In this document: in pieces, positions 28,225 to 36,169 of the stretch
Layout of the letters: each line of letters begins with the position of its first letter
How positions within the stretch are numbered: the stretch's first letter is position 1
Assembly (NCBI RefSeq): GCF_901472495.1
Contig: NZ_LR590469.1
Location: 3,038,001 to 3,102,000, forward strand
DNA length: 64,000 nucleotides
Reading direction: 5' to 3'
Source of the DNA: Yersinia enterocolitica subsp. enterocolitica
GTDB lineage: Bacteria > Pseudomonadota > Gammaproteobacteria > Enterobacterales > Enterobacteriaceae
Notes under the pieces: generated by a model
Databases searched by the model: none
Seen by the model: the letters and a program-made list of their open reading frames with translations, nothing else
What the model was told of the DNA's origin: nothing
Position numbers and translations under genes: made by a program

Positions 28225-28250
28225 AACCTCCCTCATGTTCCAGGGAGGTT
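28225..28250 (-). terminator. Hairpin between the peptide gene and the 193-codon gene
   Basis: A perfect 9-bp stem (AACCTCCCT with AGGGAGGTT) around an 8-base loop begins 7 bases after the peptide stop codon. The following T content is low (AGTTTATGT). It may be a partial terminator or RNA-stability hairpin that keeps the peptide transcript more abundant than the downstream genes. Confidence 0.7.
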
Positions 28251-28257
28251 TCGGTTA

Positions 28258-28326
28258 TTATTGGTCGGCGGCCGGACGAGGTGTGTCTTGTGCCGGTAAT
28301 TTGGTTTCTAGAATAATGATTTCCAT
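28258..28326 (-). CDS. Small peptide gene, 22 codons (putative RiPP-like precursor)
   Basis: An ATG at 28326 preceded by a strong Shine-Dalgarno (GGAGAG, 7 bases before) opens a 22-residue frame ending in TAA. The peptide starts MEIIILETKLP and ends TPRPAADQ: a hydrophobic acidic N-terminus and a Pro/Ala-rich polar C-terminus. A strong hairpin follows directly, then the 193-codon gene and a transporter half. The layout (short precursor, leaky hairpin, enzyme, exporter) is like peptide-derived natural product operons. No known precursor family was recognised. It could instead be a leader peptide. Confidence 0.55.
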   Translation of the reverse strand: MEIIILETKLPAQDTPRPAADQ

Positions 28327-28387
28327 TTTTGTACTCTCCATTAGGTAAATAAACTCATATACAACATTCAGTTAATGAATATTAACA

Positions 28388-28401
28388 AGTGGTTGACCAC
28401 T
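28388..28401. promoter_or_regulatory. Inverted repeat between greB and the peptide gene
   Basis: AGTGGT and ACCACT form a perfect 6-bp inverted repeat with a 2-base spacer, 62 bases upstream of the peptide start and about 200 bases before greB. It has the form of a dimeric regulator's operator, but no regulator is identified. The remainder of the 281-bp spacer is AT-rich, with no other recognised site. Confidence 0.35.
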
Positions 28402-28607
28402 CACTTCTTGTTCTAAATTTCACTGGTTAAAAAGTCAACAGAGCCAGTTTCAAATGAGAGAAACTACAGATCTCTTGTGAGCAAGATGCAACGCGAAAGT
28501 GGGGGGCAACCCATTGGATAATGGGGAAATCAACTTATTGCCAGAAAGTTTCGTTATTGCGTTATATTGCGTGGTATTAAACCCAACCATAATGATTGGA
28601 TTAGCGA

Positions 28608-29105
28608 ATGGCTAAAAGCAACTACATAACCCGCGAGGGCTGGCAGGCGCTGGATCGTGAGCTGCATTACCTATGGCGAGAAGAGCGGCCGGTGGTGACA
28701 CAAGCGGTATCTGAAGCAGCGGCTATGGGTGACCGTTCGGAAAATGCCGAATATATCTACGGTAAGAAGCGCCTGCGGGAAATTGATCGTCGGGTGCGCT
28801 TTCTAACCAAGCGGCTTGAAGTGTTGAAAATTGTTGATCCCGATCCTCGCCAGGAAGGGAAAGTCTATTTTGGTGCCTGGGTGCGGGTTGAAAATGAATC
28901 AGGAGAACAGCGCATCTTCCGTTTGGTGGGGCCAGATGAGTTCGATCCGGCGAAAAAATGGATTTCTATCGATTCACCGGTGGCCCGAGCCTTGATAGGT
29001 AAACAGGTCGATGATGAGGTGACGGTTCAGACACCAAATGGTGAGGCGACCTACTGGATTCTAGATATTCGCTACCGCCCATTTGATGAAAGTGTTGATA
29101 ATTAA
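28608..29105 (+). CDS. greB: Transcript cleavage factor GreB
   Basis: GreB enters the RNA polymerase secondary channel and stimulates cleavage of backtracked transcripts. The 165-residue protein has the N-terminal coiled coil with the acidic tip (AAMGDRSENAEYIYGKKRLR) and the C-terminal FKBP-like domain (DSPVARALIGKQVDDEVTVQ). It is a little longer than E. coli GreB (158). It reads in the same direction as ompR-envZ and away from tex, whereas in E. coli greB is divergent from ompR and co-directional with tex. Confidence 0.96.
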   Translation: MAKSNYITREGWQALDRELHYLWREERPVVTQAVSEAAAMGDRSENAEYIYGKKRLREIDRRVRFLTKRLEVLKIVDPDPRQEGKVYFGAWVRVENESGEQRIFRLVGPDEFDPAKKWISIDSPVARALIGKQVDDEVTVQTPNGEATYWILDIRYRPFDESVDN

Positions 29106-29225
29106 GCCTGACAATAAGCTTTGTAACAATTTCGACTAGAATGTATACCATAAATTGCTGTCTGTTAGAGTGAGTTTTTCTAACAATGTGTAGATTCGGG
29201 CAATACGGCCTTTGGGAGTAATAAA

Positions 29226-29945
29226 ATGCAAGAGAATCACAAGATTCTGGTCGTTGATGACGATATGCGCCTACGCGCGCTATTGGAACGTTACCTGACA
29301 GAGCAAGGTTTCCAGGTGCGCAGTGTTGCCAATGCTGAACAGATGGATCGCTTGCTAACTCGTGAGTCCTTCCACCTGATGGTGCTCGACCTGATGTTAC
29401 CGGGGGAAGATGGCCTGTCTATCTGCCGCCGTCTGCGCAGTCAAAGTAACCCAATGCCTATCATTATGGTGACGGCAAAGGGTGAAGAAGTTGACCGTAT
29501 CGTCGGGCTGGAAATTGGTGCCGATGACTATATTCCAAAGCCATTTAACCCACGCGAACTGCTGGCTCGTATCCGCGCGGTGCTACGCCGTCAGGCCAAC
29601 GAACTTCCAGGTGCCCCTTCACAAGAAGAAGCGGTGATTGCCTTTGGTAAGTTCAAACTGAACTTGGGTACCCGCGAGATGTTCCGTGAAGATGAACCTA
29701 TGCCACTGACCAGCGGCGAGTTTGCAGTGCTGAAAGCGTTAGTCAGCCATCCGCGTGAGCCATTGTCTCGCGATAAACTGATGAATTTGGCTCGTGGCCG
29801 TGAATACAGTGCAATGGAACGCTCTATCGACGTACAGATTTCACGTTTGCGCCGCATGGTAGAAGAAGATCCAGCTCATCCACGCTATATCCAAACCGTA
29901 TGGGGCTTGGGCTACGTATTTGTGCCGGACGGCAGTAAAGCATGA
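29226..29945 (+). CDS. ompR: OmpR, osmoregulatory response regulator
   Basis: OmpR is the response regulator of EnvZ and controls porins, motility and other envelope functions. The 239 residues comprise a receiver domain with phospho-acceptor Asp55 (VLDLMLPGEDG), acidic pocket DDD at 11-13, conserved Lys in YIPKPFNPRELL, and a winged-helix DNA-binding domain (LTSGEFAVLKALVSHPREPL). The length equals E. coli OmpR. The stop overlaps the envZ start by four bases (ATGA), so the two are translationally coupled. Confidence 0.98.
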   Translation: MQENHKILVVDDDMRLRALLERYLTEQGFQVRSVANAEQMDRLLTRESFHLMVLDLMLPGEDGLSICRRLRSQSNPMPIIMVTAKGEEVDRIVGLEIGADDYIPKPFNPRELLARIRAVLRRQANELPGAPSQEEAVIAFGKFKLNLGTREMFREDEPMPLTSGEFAVLKALVSHPREPLSRDKLMNLARGREYSAMERSIDVQISRLRRMVEEDPAHPRYIQTVWGLGYVFVPDGSKA

Positions 29946-31294
29946 GGCGATGGCGCTTTTCTCCACGTAGCTCATTTGCCCGAACCTTATTACTGATTGT
30001 GACCTTGCTATTTGTCAGCCTGGTCACGACGTATCTGGTGGTACTGAATTTCGCCATTTTGCCCAGTTTGCAGCAGTTTAATAAAGTATTGGCATATGAA
30101 GTCCGTATGCTGATGACTGATCGGCTGCAACTGGAAGATGGCACGCTACTTGAAGTCCCGCCAGCGTTTCGGCGTGAGATTTACCGTGAATTGGGGATTT
30201 CGCTTTATACCAATGCTGCGGCAGAGGAAAGTGGCCTGCGTTGGGCACAGCATTACAAATTTCTCAGTGATCAAATGGCCCAACAGTTGGGTGGGCCAAC
30301 CGATGTTCGGGTCGAAGTGAACAAAAACTCCCCGGTTGTCTGGCTAAAGACGTGGTTGTCGCCGGATATCTGGGTGAGGGTGCCATTAACCGAGATCCAT
30401 CAGGGCGACTTCTCGCCGCTGTTCCGTTATACCTTGGCCATCATGTTACTGGCGGTTGGCGGTGCCTGGCTGTTTATCCGTATTCAGAATCGACCCTTGG
30501 TTGAACTGGAACATGCGGCTTTGCAGGTCGGTAAGGGCATCATTCCGCCACCGCTGCGCGAATATGGTGCTTCTGAGGTCCGCTCTGTTACCCGGGCATT
30601 TAACCAAATGGCGGCTGGCGTGAAGTTGTTGGCTGATGACCGCACCTTGTTAATGGCGGGGGTCAGTCATGACTTGCGTACGCCATTGACCCGTATCCGT
30701 TTGGCGACAGAAATGATGAGTGAAGCCGACGGCTATTTGTCTGAGTCAATCAACAAGGATATTGAAGAGTGTAATGCCATTATCGAGCAGTTTATTGATT
30801 ATCTGCGCACTGGGCAGGAAATGCCGACCGAACCGAGCGACCTTAATGCGGTGTTGGGTGAAGTTATTGCGGCTGAAAGCGGCTATGAGCGGGTGATTGA
30901 AACAGATTTATGTGAAGGCGAGGTCATGGTGGATATTCACCCGTTATCGATTAAGCGCGCTTTGGCGAATATGGTGGTGAACGCCGCCCGCTACGGAAAT
31001 GGTTGGATAAAAGTGAGCAGTGGCACAGAGCTACAGCGAGCTTGGTTCCAGGTGGAAGATGATGGGCCAGGTATTAAGCCGGAAGATTTGAAGCATCTGT
31101 TCCAGCCTTTTGTCCGTGGTGATAGCGCCCGTAGTACCAGTGGCACCGGGTTAGGGCTGGCCATTGTGCAGCGAATTATTGATGCGCACGCCGGTTCGTT
31201 GGATATCGGCACCAGCGAGCGAGGTGGATTACGGATTCGAGCCTATATTCCGTTGCCGTTGGATGTTAAGCCTAAGCCACCTGCGGTAGCGTGA
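29942..31294 (+). CDS. envZ: EnvZ, osmosensor histidine kinase
   Basis: EnvZ is the inner-membrane sensor kinase and phosphatase for OmpR. The 450 residues show membrane helices near 15-37 and 160-180 flanking a periplasmic domain, then HAMP. The H box VSHDLRTPLTRIRLATEMM has His243, the same number as E. coli. The catalytic domain shows N (NMVVNAARYG), G1 (VEDDGPGI) and G2 (GTGLGLAIV) boxes. In E. coli pckA lies next to envZ; here a composite palindromic repeat and glpD follow. Confidence 0.98.
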   Translation: MRRWRFSPRSSFARTLLLIVTLLFVSLVTTYLVVLNFAILPSLQQFNKVLAYEVRMLMTDRLQLEDGTLLEVPPAFRREIYRELGISLYTNAAAEESGLRWAQHYKFLSDQMAQQLGGPTDVRVEVNKNSPVVWLKTWLSPDIWVRVPLTEIHQGDFSPLFRYTLAIMLLAVGGAWLFIRIQNRPLVELEHAALQVGKGIIPPPLREYGASEVRSVTRAFNQMAAGVKLLADDRTLLMAGVSHDLRTPLTRIRLATEMMSEADGYLSESINKDIEECNAIIEQFIDYLRTGQEMPTEPSDLNAVLGEVIAAESGYERVIETDLCEGEVMVDIHPLSIKRALANMVVNAARYGNGWIKVSSGTELQRAWFQVEDDGPGIKPEDLKHLFQPFVRGDSARSTSGTGLGLAIVQRIIDAHAGSLDIGTSERGGLRIRAYIPLPLDVKPKPPAVA

Positions 31295-31326
31295 GTTTTA
31301 TTTTGGTTATTTAATATGGTGGTCAG

Positions 31327-31861
31327 GTTCGGTTGTTAAAGCAACGGAGTTTACTTAACCTCCGTAGCCTCAACCGCCAAAGGGTGCGGGCGCGCCCCCT
31401 TGTGGAATCCCGCGCTTCGCACGTATCGCCTGCCCACTGCGTGGGTTCCCTCACTTATCATTTCACTGGCGGGACGGCTTTATTCGCATCCCTGCTCATG
31501 ACGCCTAAATCCGCCGTATATGGCGGATTTCCCTTGCTCCATTCTTCATTCGGCTGCTCAAATGTGCTTTTAACATCAAGACCAAAAACCATGATTTTGA
31601 TTTTCTCTTTTGATGTTGAGCACAATCAGGAATATTACCGACAAAGACGGTGGCCCGAGTGAGCCGCCATGGACAAATCTGCCGGAAGCAGATTTGAACG
31701 CTGCTTGCAGTGGCCCCGAAGGGGTGAGTCCCATGGACGGGACTGCGAATAGCAGTAATATTTCGCGCAAGCGCGGGATTGCACAAGGAGCCACGCTTAT
31801 GGCCCCTTTGCCGGTTGGTTCATCGCAGGTTAAGTCAACTCAAGTGCTCTAACAACCGAAT
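31327..31861. repeat. Palindromic repeat (second copy) interrupted by another element
   Basis: The outer ends GTTCGGTTGTT and AACAACCGAAT match the inverted termini of the element at 8049-8176. The internal arms CTCAACCGCCAAAGGG and CCCCTTTGCCGGTTGG are also shared, as is the flanking TCCGTAGC and GGTTGGTTCATCG. The family core is split by a 391-bp insert (31398-31788). It fills most of the 773-bp gap between envZ and glpD. No credible gene is present. Confidence 0.85.
31398..31788. mobile_element. Nested MITE-like element with 20-bp terminal inverted repeats
   Basis: The left end CCTTGTGGAATCCCGCGCTT and right end AAGCGCGGGATTGCACAAGG are inverted repeats with one mismatch in 20. The element is inserted inside the GC-rich loop of a palindromic repeat whose uninterrupted form is seen at 8049-8176. 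It contains further hairpins, for example AAATCCGCC/GGCGGATTT at 31507-31530 and a longer imperfect pair around 31565-31623. It encodes no transposase, so it is non-autonomous if mobile. I do not recognise the family. Confidence 0.7.
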
Positions 31862-32013
31862 CGGAACACCGAACACCGAACAACCTAATCACCAAAAACA
31901 AAGCCAAATCTAGACTTCCTCCCACATTTTGATAACAAAACTGTTACTCCCATCACGCATAAATGTTTTTTTTTGGTTAAGTCTTGGCTTGTTTGTTGGT
32001 TTTTGATTACAAT

Positions 32014-32055
32014 CGTGAGCGAAAACGAACATTAAAGAGCTGTTTCGAACATTTG
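32014..32055. promoter_or_regulatory. GlpR-type operator sequences upstream of glpD
   Basis: Two copies of the conserved GlpR operator right half CGAACATT occur at 32026-32033 and 32046-32053. The first has a partial left half (GTGAGCG). They are 20 bases apart, in tandem and just before the glpD ribosome site, as tandem operators are in E. coli glpD. Repression by GlpR from 8197-8955 is inferred. Confidence 0.6.
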
Positions 32056-32067
32056 GAGGGAGTAAGC

Positions 32068-33582
32068 ATGGAAACCAAAGACTTGATCGTGATCGGTGGC
32101 GGCATTAATGGTGCCGGTATCGCTGCGGACGCTGCAGGGCGTGGCCTGTCCGTTCTGCTGCTGGAAGCACAAGATTTGGCCTGTGCTACGTCTTCTGCCA
32201 GCTCCAAACTTATCCACGGTGGTTTACGTTACCTGGAACACTATGAATTCCGGTTGGTCAGTGAAGCATTGGCCGAACGTGAGGTTTTGCTGAAACTGGC
32301 TCCTCATATCGCTTTCCCAATGCGCTTTCGCCTGCCCCATCAGCCCCATCTGCGCCCGGCGTGGATGATTCGTACCGGCTTATTCTTGTACGATCATTTG
32401 GGCAAACGTACCAGCCTGCCCGCCAGTAAAGGGCTACGCTTTGGACCCGAATCAGTATTGAAGCCCGAGTTAGTGCGCGGTTTCGAATATTCTGACTGCT
32501 GGGTCGATGATGCCCGCCTGGTAGTGCTGAATGCTCAGGAAGTGGTCGAACGTGGCGGCGAAGTACGTACTCGCACCAAAGTGACTCGCGCCTGGCGTGA
32601 ACAAGGCCTATGGATGGTGGAAGCGGTCGATGCCAACACCGGCAAAACCTTTACCTGGCGCGCCAAAGGGTTAGTCAATGCTACCGGCCCGTGGGTTAAA
32701 CAGTTCTTTGATGATGGTCTGAAACTGAAATCACCTTATGGTATCCGCCTGATCAAAGGTAGCCATATTGTGGTGCCACGGGTTCATAACCAACCACAAG
32801 CCTATATTCTGCAAAACGAAGACCACCGTATTGTCTTCGTCATTCCTTGGTTGGATGAATATTCCATCATCGGTACCACTGATGTGGAATACCACGGCGA
32901 TCCGAAAGATGTGAAGATCGACGATCAGGAAATTGATTACCTGCTGAAGGTCTATAACGACCACTTTAAAAAGCAACTGGGCCGCGACGATATCGTCTGG
33001 ACTTACTCTGGCGTTCGTCCGCTGTGTGATGATGAATCAGATTCACCGCAAGCGGTTACCCGTGATTACACACTGGATGTCGCCGATGAAGGCGGCAAAG
33101 CACCACTGCTATCAGTATTTGGTGGCAAACTGACCACTTACCGCAAGCTGGCAGAACATGCACTGGAAAAACTGTCCGGCTACTATCCAAATGTCGGCCC
33201 AGCATGGACGAAAACCGGCTCGTTACCGGGCGGGGATATTGGTGGCAGCCGTGATAACTATACCGTGCAATTACGCCATCGCTATAACTGGCTACCTGAA
33301 GGGCTGGCGCGCCGCTATACCCGTACCTATGGCAGTCATAGCGAGCTGATTTTGGCTGATGCCACCAGCATCGAAAGCTTGGGCGAACACTTCGGCCACG
33401 GTCTATATGAAGCAGAATTGCGCTATCTGGTTGAAAAAGAGTGGGTGGTTGAACTTGATGATGCAATCTGGCGTCGCACTAAGTTAGGCATGACTCTGGA
33501 TGATGTGCAGAAACAGCGAGTGGCTGAATGGCTGGCGCAAGTACAAGCTGAGAAACAACAGACCCTGTCTTTGGTCTCCTGA
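32068..33582 (+). CDS. glpD: Aerobic glycerol-3-phosphate dehydrogenase GlpD
   Basis: GlpD is a peripheral inner-membrane flavoenzyme that oxidises glycerol-3-phosphate to dihydroxyacetone phosphate and feeds ubiquinone. The start at 32068 (METKDLIVIGG) is preceded by GGAGGG and gives 504 residues. The FAD-binding motif IVIGGGINGAGIAADAAGRG is at the N-terminus, and the conserved SKLIHGGLRYLE follows near residue 50. In E. coli glpD is divergent from glpEGR; here glpEGR is 22 kb away, although glpD keeps its position beside glgP. Confidence 0.97.
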   Translation: METKDLIVIGGGINGAGIAADAAGRGLSVLLLEAQDLACATSSASSKLIHGGLRYLEHYEFRLVSEALAEREVLLKLAPHIAFPMRFRLPHQPHLRPAWMIRTGLFLYDHLGKRTSLPASKGLRFGPESVLKPELVRGFEYSDCWVDDARLVVLNAQEVVERGGEVRTRTKVTRAWREQGLWMVEAVDANTGKTFTWRAKGLVNATGPWVKQFFDDGLKLKSPYGIRLIKGSHIVVPRVHNQPQAYILQNEDHRIVFVIPWLDEYSIIGTTDVEYHGDPKDVKIDDQEIDYLLKVYNDHFKKQLGRDDIVWTYSGVRPLCDDESDSPQAVTRDYTLDVADEGGKAPLLSVFGGKLTTYRKLAEHALEKLSGYYPNVGPAWTKTGSLPGGDIGGSRDNYTVQLRHRYNWLPEGLARRYTRTYGSHSELILADATSIESLGEHFGHGLYEAELRYLVEKEWVVELDDAIWRRTKLGMTLDDVQKQRVAEWLAQVQAEKQQTLSLVS

Positions 33583-33608
33583 TAACAAATTCCCGTCATC
33601 TATCTGTT

Positions 33609-33650
33609 AAAAGACCCTCTTCACAGCTCACTGTTGAAGAGGGTTTTTTA
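33609..33650. terminator. Terminator between convergent glpD and glgP
   Basis: ACCCTCTTC pairs with GAAGAGGGT and is followed by six T on the plus strand. An A run on the other side makes it usable in both directions for glpD and glgP. Confidence 0.85.
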
Positions 33651-33676
33651 TTCGCTCAGTGAATACATCCAAACAG

Positions 33677-36124
33677 CTACAATCTTATTGGCTTAATATG
33701 CCAAATGTCATCGGCATACTCTTGAATAGTCCGATCCGAAGAGAAATAGCCCATATTGGCAATATTGAGTATGGTTTTACGTGTCCATTCGTCTGGATGG
33801 CGGTAGAGCATATCGACGCGCTCTTGGGTATCCACATAGCTGCGATAATCCGCCAGCAACTGATAGTGATCACCCAAATTGACCAGTGAATCAAACAGAC
33901 TGGTGTATCGATGAGGCTCTTCCGGGCTGAAAGTGCCGGTAGCAATCTGCGTTAATACCTGATTCAGTTCTGGATCGTTGTTGTAATAGTCACGTGGGTT
34001 GTAGCCATTGTTACGCAGTGCCTCGACCTGCTCGGTGGTATTACCAAAGATAAAGATATTTTCCTCACCCACATGTTCTTGTATCTCGATATTTGCCCCA
34101 TCCAGGGTACCGATAGTCAGAGCACCGTTCAGCGCAAATTTCATATTACTGGTTCCCGATGCCTCAGTACCCGCCAGCGAGATCTGTTCGGAAAGATCAG
34201 CTGCTGGAATGATCAACTGCGCCAGACTGACACTGTAGTTCGGGATGAACACCACTTTTAGCAGGTTATTAATGCGCGGATCGTTATTGATCACCTTGGC
34301 TACATCATTGATCAACCGAATGATTTGTTTCGCATTGTAATAAGCTGATGCGGCTTTACCGGCAAAAATCACCACTCGTGGTACCCACTTCTCATCAGGA
34401 GCTTCAAGAATGCGGTTATAGCGGGTTATCACATGCAGAACATTCAACAGTTGTCGTTTGTACTCATGAATACGCTTGATTTGTACATCAAACAGCGCCG
34501 CCGGATTCACCACAATATTCAGCTTTTGCGCAATATAGATAGCCAGCTGCTTTTTGTTCTCCAGCTTGGCTTTTTGCACTGCCCGCAAGAAGCTCACGTA
34601 ATCAATATTGTTTTTCAGCTCACTGAGTTGGCCCAAATCTGTACGCCAGTTATGGCCGATACTGTCATCCAATACTGCGGCCAATGGCCGGTTAGCTAAC
34701 CCCAGCCAGCGCCGTGGCGTAACCCCATTGGTTTTATTGCAGAAGCGGTTCGGGAAGATACGGGCAAAATCAGCAAACAGCGATTGCACCATCAACTCTG
34801 AATGTAGCGCTGACACGCCATTCACTTTATGACTGGCAATCACCGCAAGCCAGGCCATACGCACACGTCGACCATGGTTTTCATCAATAACCGATACTCG
34901 TGGCAGCAATTCGGGTTCATTTGGATATTGCTCTTGTACCAGTTTGAGGAAATGGTCATTGATTTCAAAGATGATTTGCAGATGGCGCGGCAGGATTTTG
35001 CCAATCATGTCGATAGGCCAGGTTTCCAGTGCTTCGCTCATCAGAGTGTGGTTGGTGTAAGAGAATACTTGCTGCACCACATCCCAGGCATCCATCCAAC
35101 TAAATTTATGCTCATCAATCAGCAGACGCATCATTTCAGGGATAGAAAGCACCGGATGGGTATCATTCAGGTGAATAGCAATCTTATCAGCCAAATTCTC
35201 AAATGTTTGGTGCATCATCCAATGGCGGTTGAGAATATCCTGCACCGTGGCGGAAACTAAAAAGTACTCTTGCCGCAGGCGCAATTCGCGCCCAGAGTAG
35301 GTCGAGTCATCGGGATAAAGTACCCGAGATACGTTTTCTGAATAGTTTTTATCTTCTACCGCTGCGAAGTAATCACCCTGATTGAATTTACCCAGATTGA
35401 TCTCATTACTGGCCTGTGCAGACCATAAACGCAGAGTATTAGTAGCATCTGTATCAAAACCAGGAATGATTTGATCATAGGCACAGGCAAGAATTTCTTC
35501 CGTTTCCAGCCAACGAGTTTTGCTGCCTTCCTGCTGAATACGGCCACCAAAACGCACTTTATAGCGGGTATTGTGCCGTGGAAACTCCCAGGCATTGCCA
35601 TATTCCAGCCAGTTATCTGGCGACTCCATCTGCTGACCATTGACGATTTTCTGGCTGAACATGCCATATTCATAGCGAATGCCATAGCCGCGACCAGGAA
35701 GTGCTAATGTGGCCAGTGAGTCGAGAAAACAGGCCGCCAGCCGCCCTAAGCCACCATTACCTAAACCAGGGTCATTCTCTTCTTGCAGCAGCTCCGACAG
35801 ATTGAGGCCCATTTCATCCAAAGCCTGTTCGATATCTTCATAAATCCCCATCGATAACAGTGCATTAGAAAGCGTTCGTCCCAAGAGAAACTCCATCGAC
35901 AGATAATAAACCTGCCGAACGTCTTGGGATAATTGTGCGCGATTAGAGCGCAGCCAGCGTTCAACCATCCGGTCACGCACGGCAAATAAAGTCGCATTCA
36001 GCCAATCGTGCTGAGTCGCAATAGAGGGATCTTTGCCTACAATAAACATTAGTTTGTAGGCAATGGAGTGTTTCAGCGCGTCCACACTGACAACAGGTGA
36101 GGTATAACTGAACGGTGATGTCAT
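33677..36124 (-). CDS. glgP: Glycogen phosphorylase GlgP
   Basis: GlgP releases glucose-1-phosphate from glycogen in the cytoplasm. The 815-residue length equals E. coli GlgP. It carries the pyridoxal phosphate segment EASGTSNMKFALNGALTIGT near residue 660 and GNGGLGRLAACFLDSLATLA near residue 120. It is the last gene of the glgBXCAP cluster, 45 bases after glgA. MalP at 13419-15824 is its maltodextrin-specific paralogue. Confidence 0.97.
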   Translation of the reverse strand: MTSPFSYTSPVVSVDALKHSIAYKLMFIVGKDPSIATQHDWLNATLFAVRDRMVERWLRSNRAQLSQDVRQVYYLSMEFLLGRTLSNALLSMGIYEDIEQALDEMGLNLSELLQEENDPGLGNGGLGRLAACFLDSLATLALPGRGYGIRYEYGMFSQKIVNGQQMESPDNWLEYGNAWEFPRHNTRYKVRFGGRIQQEGSKTRWLETEEILACAYDQIIPGFDTDATNTLRLWSAQASNEINLGKFNQGDYFAAVEDKNYSENVSRVLYPDDSTYSGRELRLRQEYFLVSATVQDILNRHWMMHQTFENLADKIAIHLNDTHPVLSIPEMMRLLIDEHKFSWMDAWDVVQQVFSYTNHTLMSEALETWPIDMIGKILPRHLQIIFEINDHFLKLVQEQYPNEPELLPRVSVIDENHGRRVRMAWLAVIASHKVNGVSALHSELMVQSLFADFARIFPNRFCNKTNGVTPRRWLGLANRPLAAVLDDSIGHNWRTDLGQLSELKNNIDYVSFLRAVQKAKLENKKQLAIYIAQKLNIVVNPAALFDVQIKRIHEYKRQLLNVLHVITRYNRILEAPDEKWVPRVVIFAGKAASAYYNAKQIIRLINDVAKVINNDPRINNLLKVVFIPNYSVSLAQLIIPAADLSEQISLAGTEASGTSNMKFALNGALTIGTLDGANIEIQEHVGEENIFIFGNTTEQVEALRNNGYNPRDYYNNDPELNQVLTQIATGTFSPEEPHRYTSLFDSLVNLGDHYQLLADYRSYVDTQERVDMLYRHPDEWTRKTILNIANMGYFSSDRTIQEYADDIWHIKPIRL

Positions 36125-36169
36125 AGCGGTTTTCCCAATTAGTGGTTACAACAAATCGGCAACGAGAAA

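Noticed and set aside
31610..31852. An 80-codon plus-strand frame in the envZ-glpD gap
   Set aside because: It lies wholly within the nested palindromic elements and its sequence follows their inverted repeats; no ribosome site.
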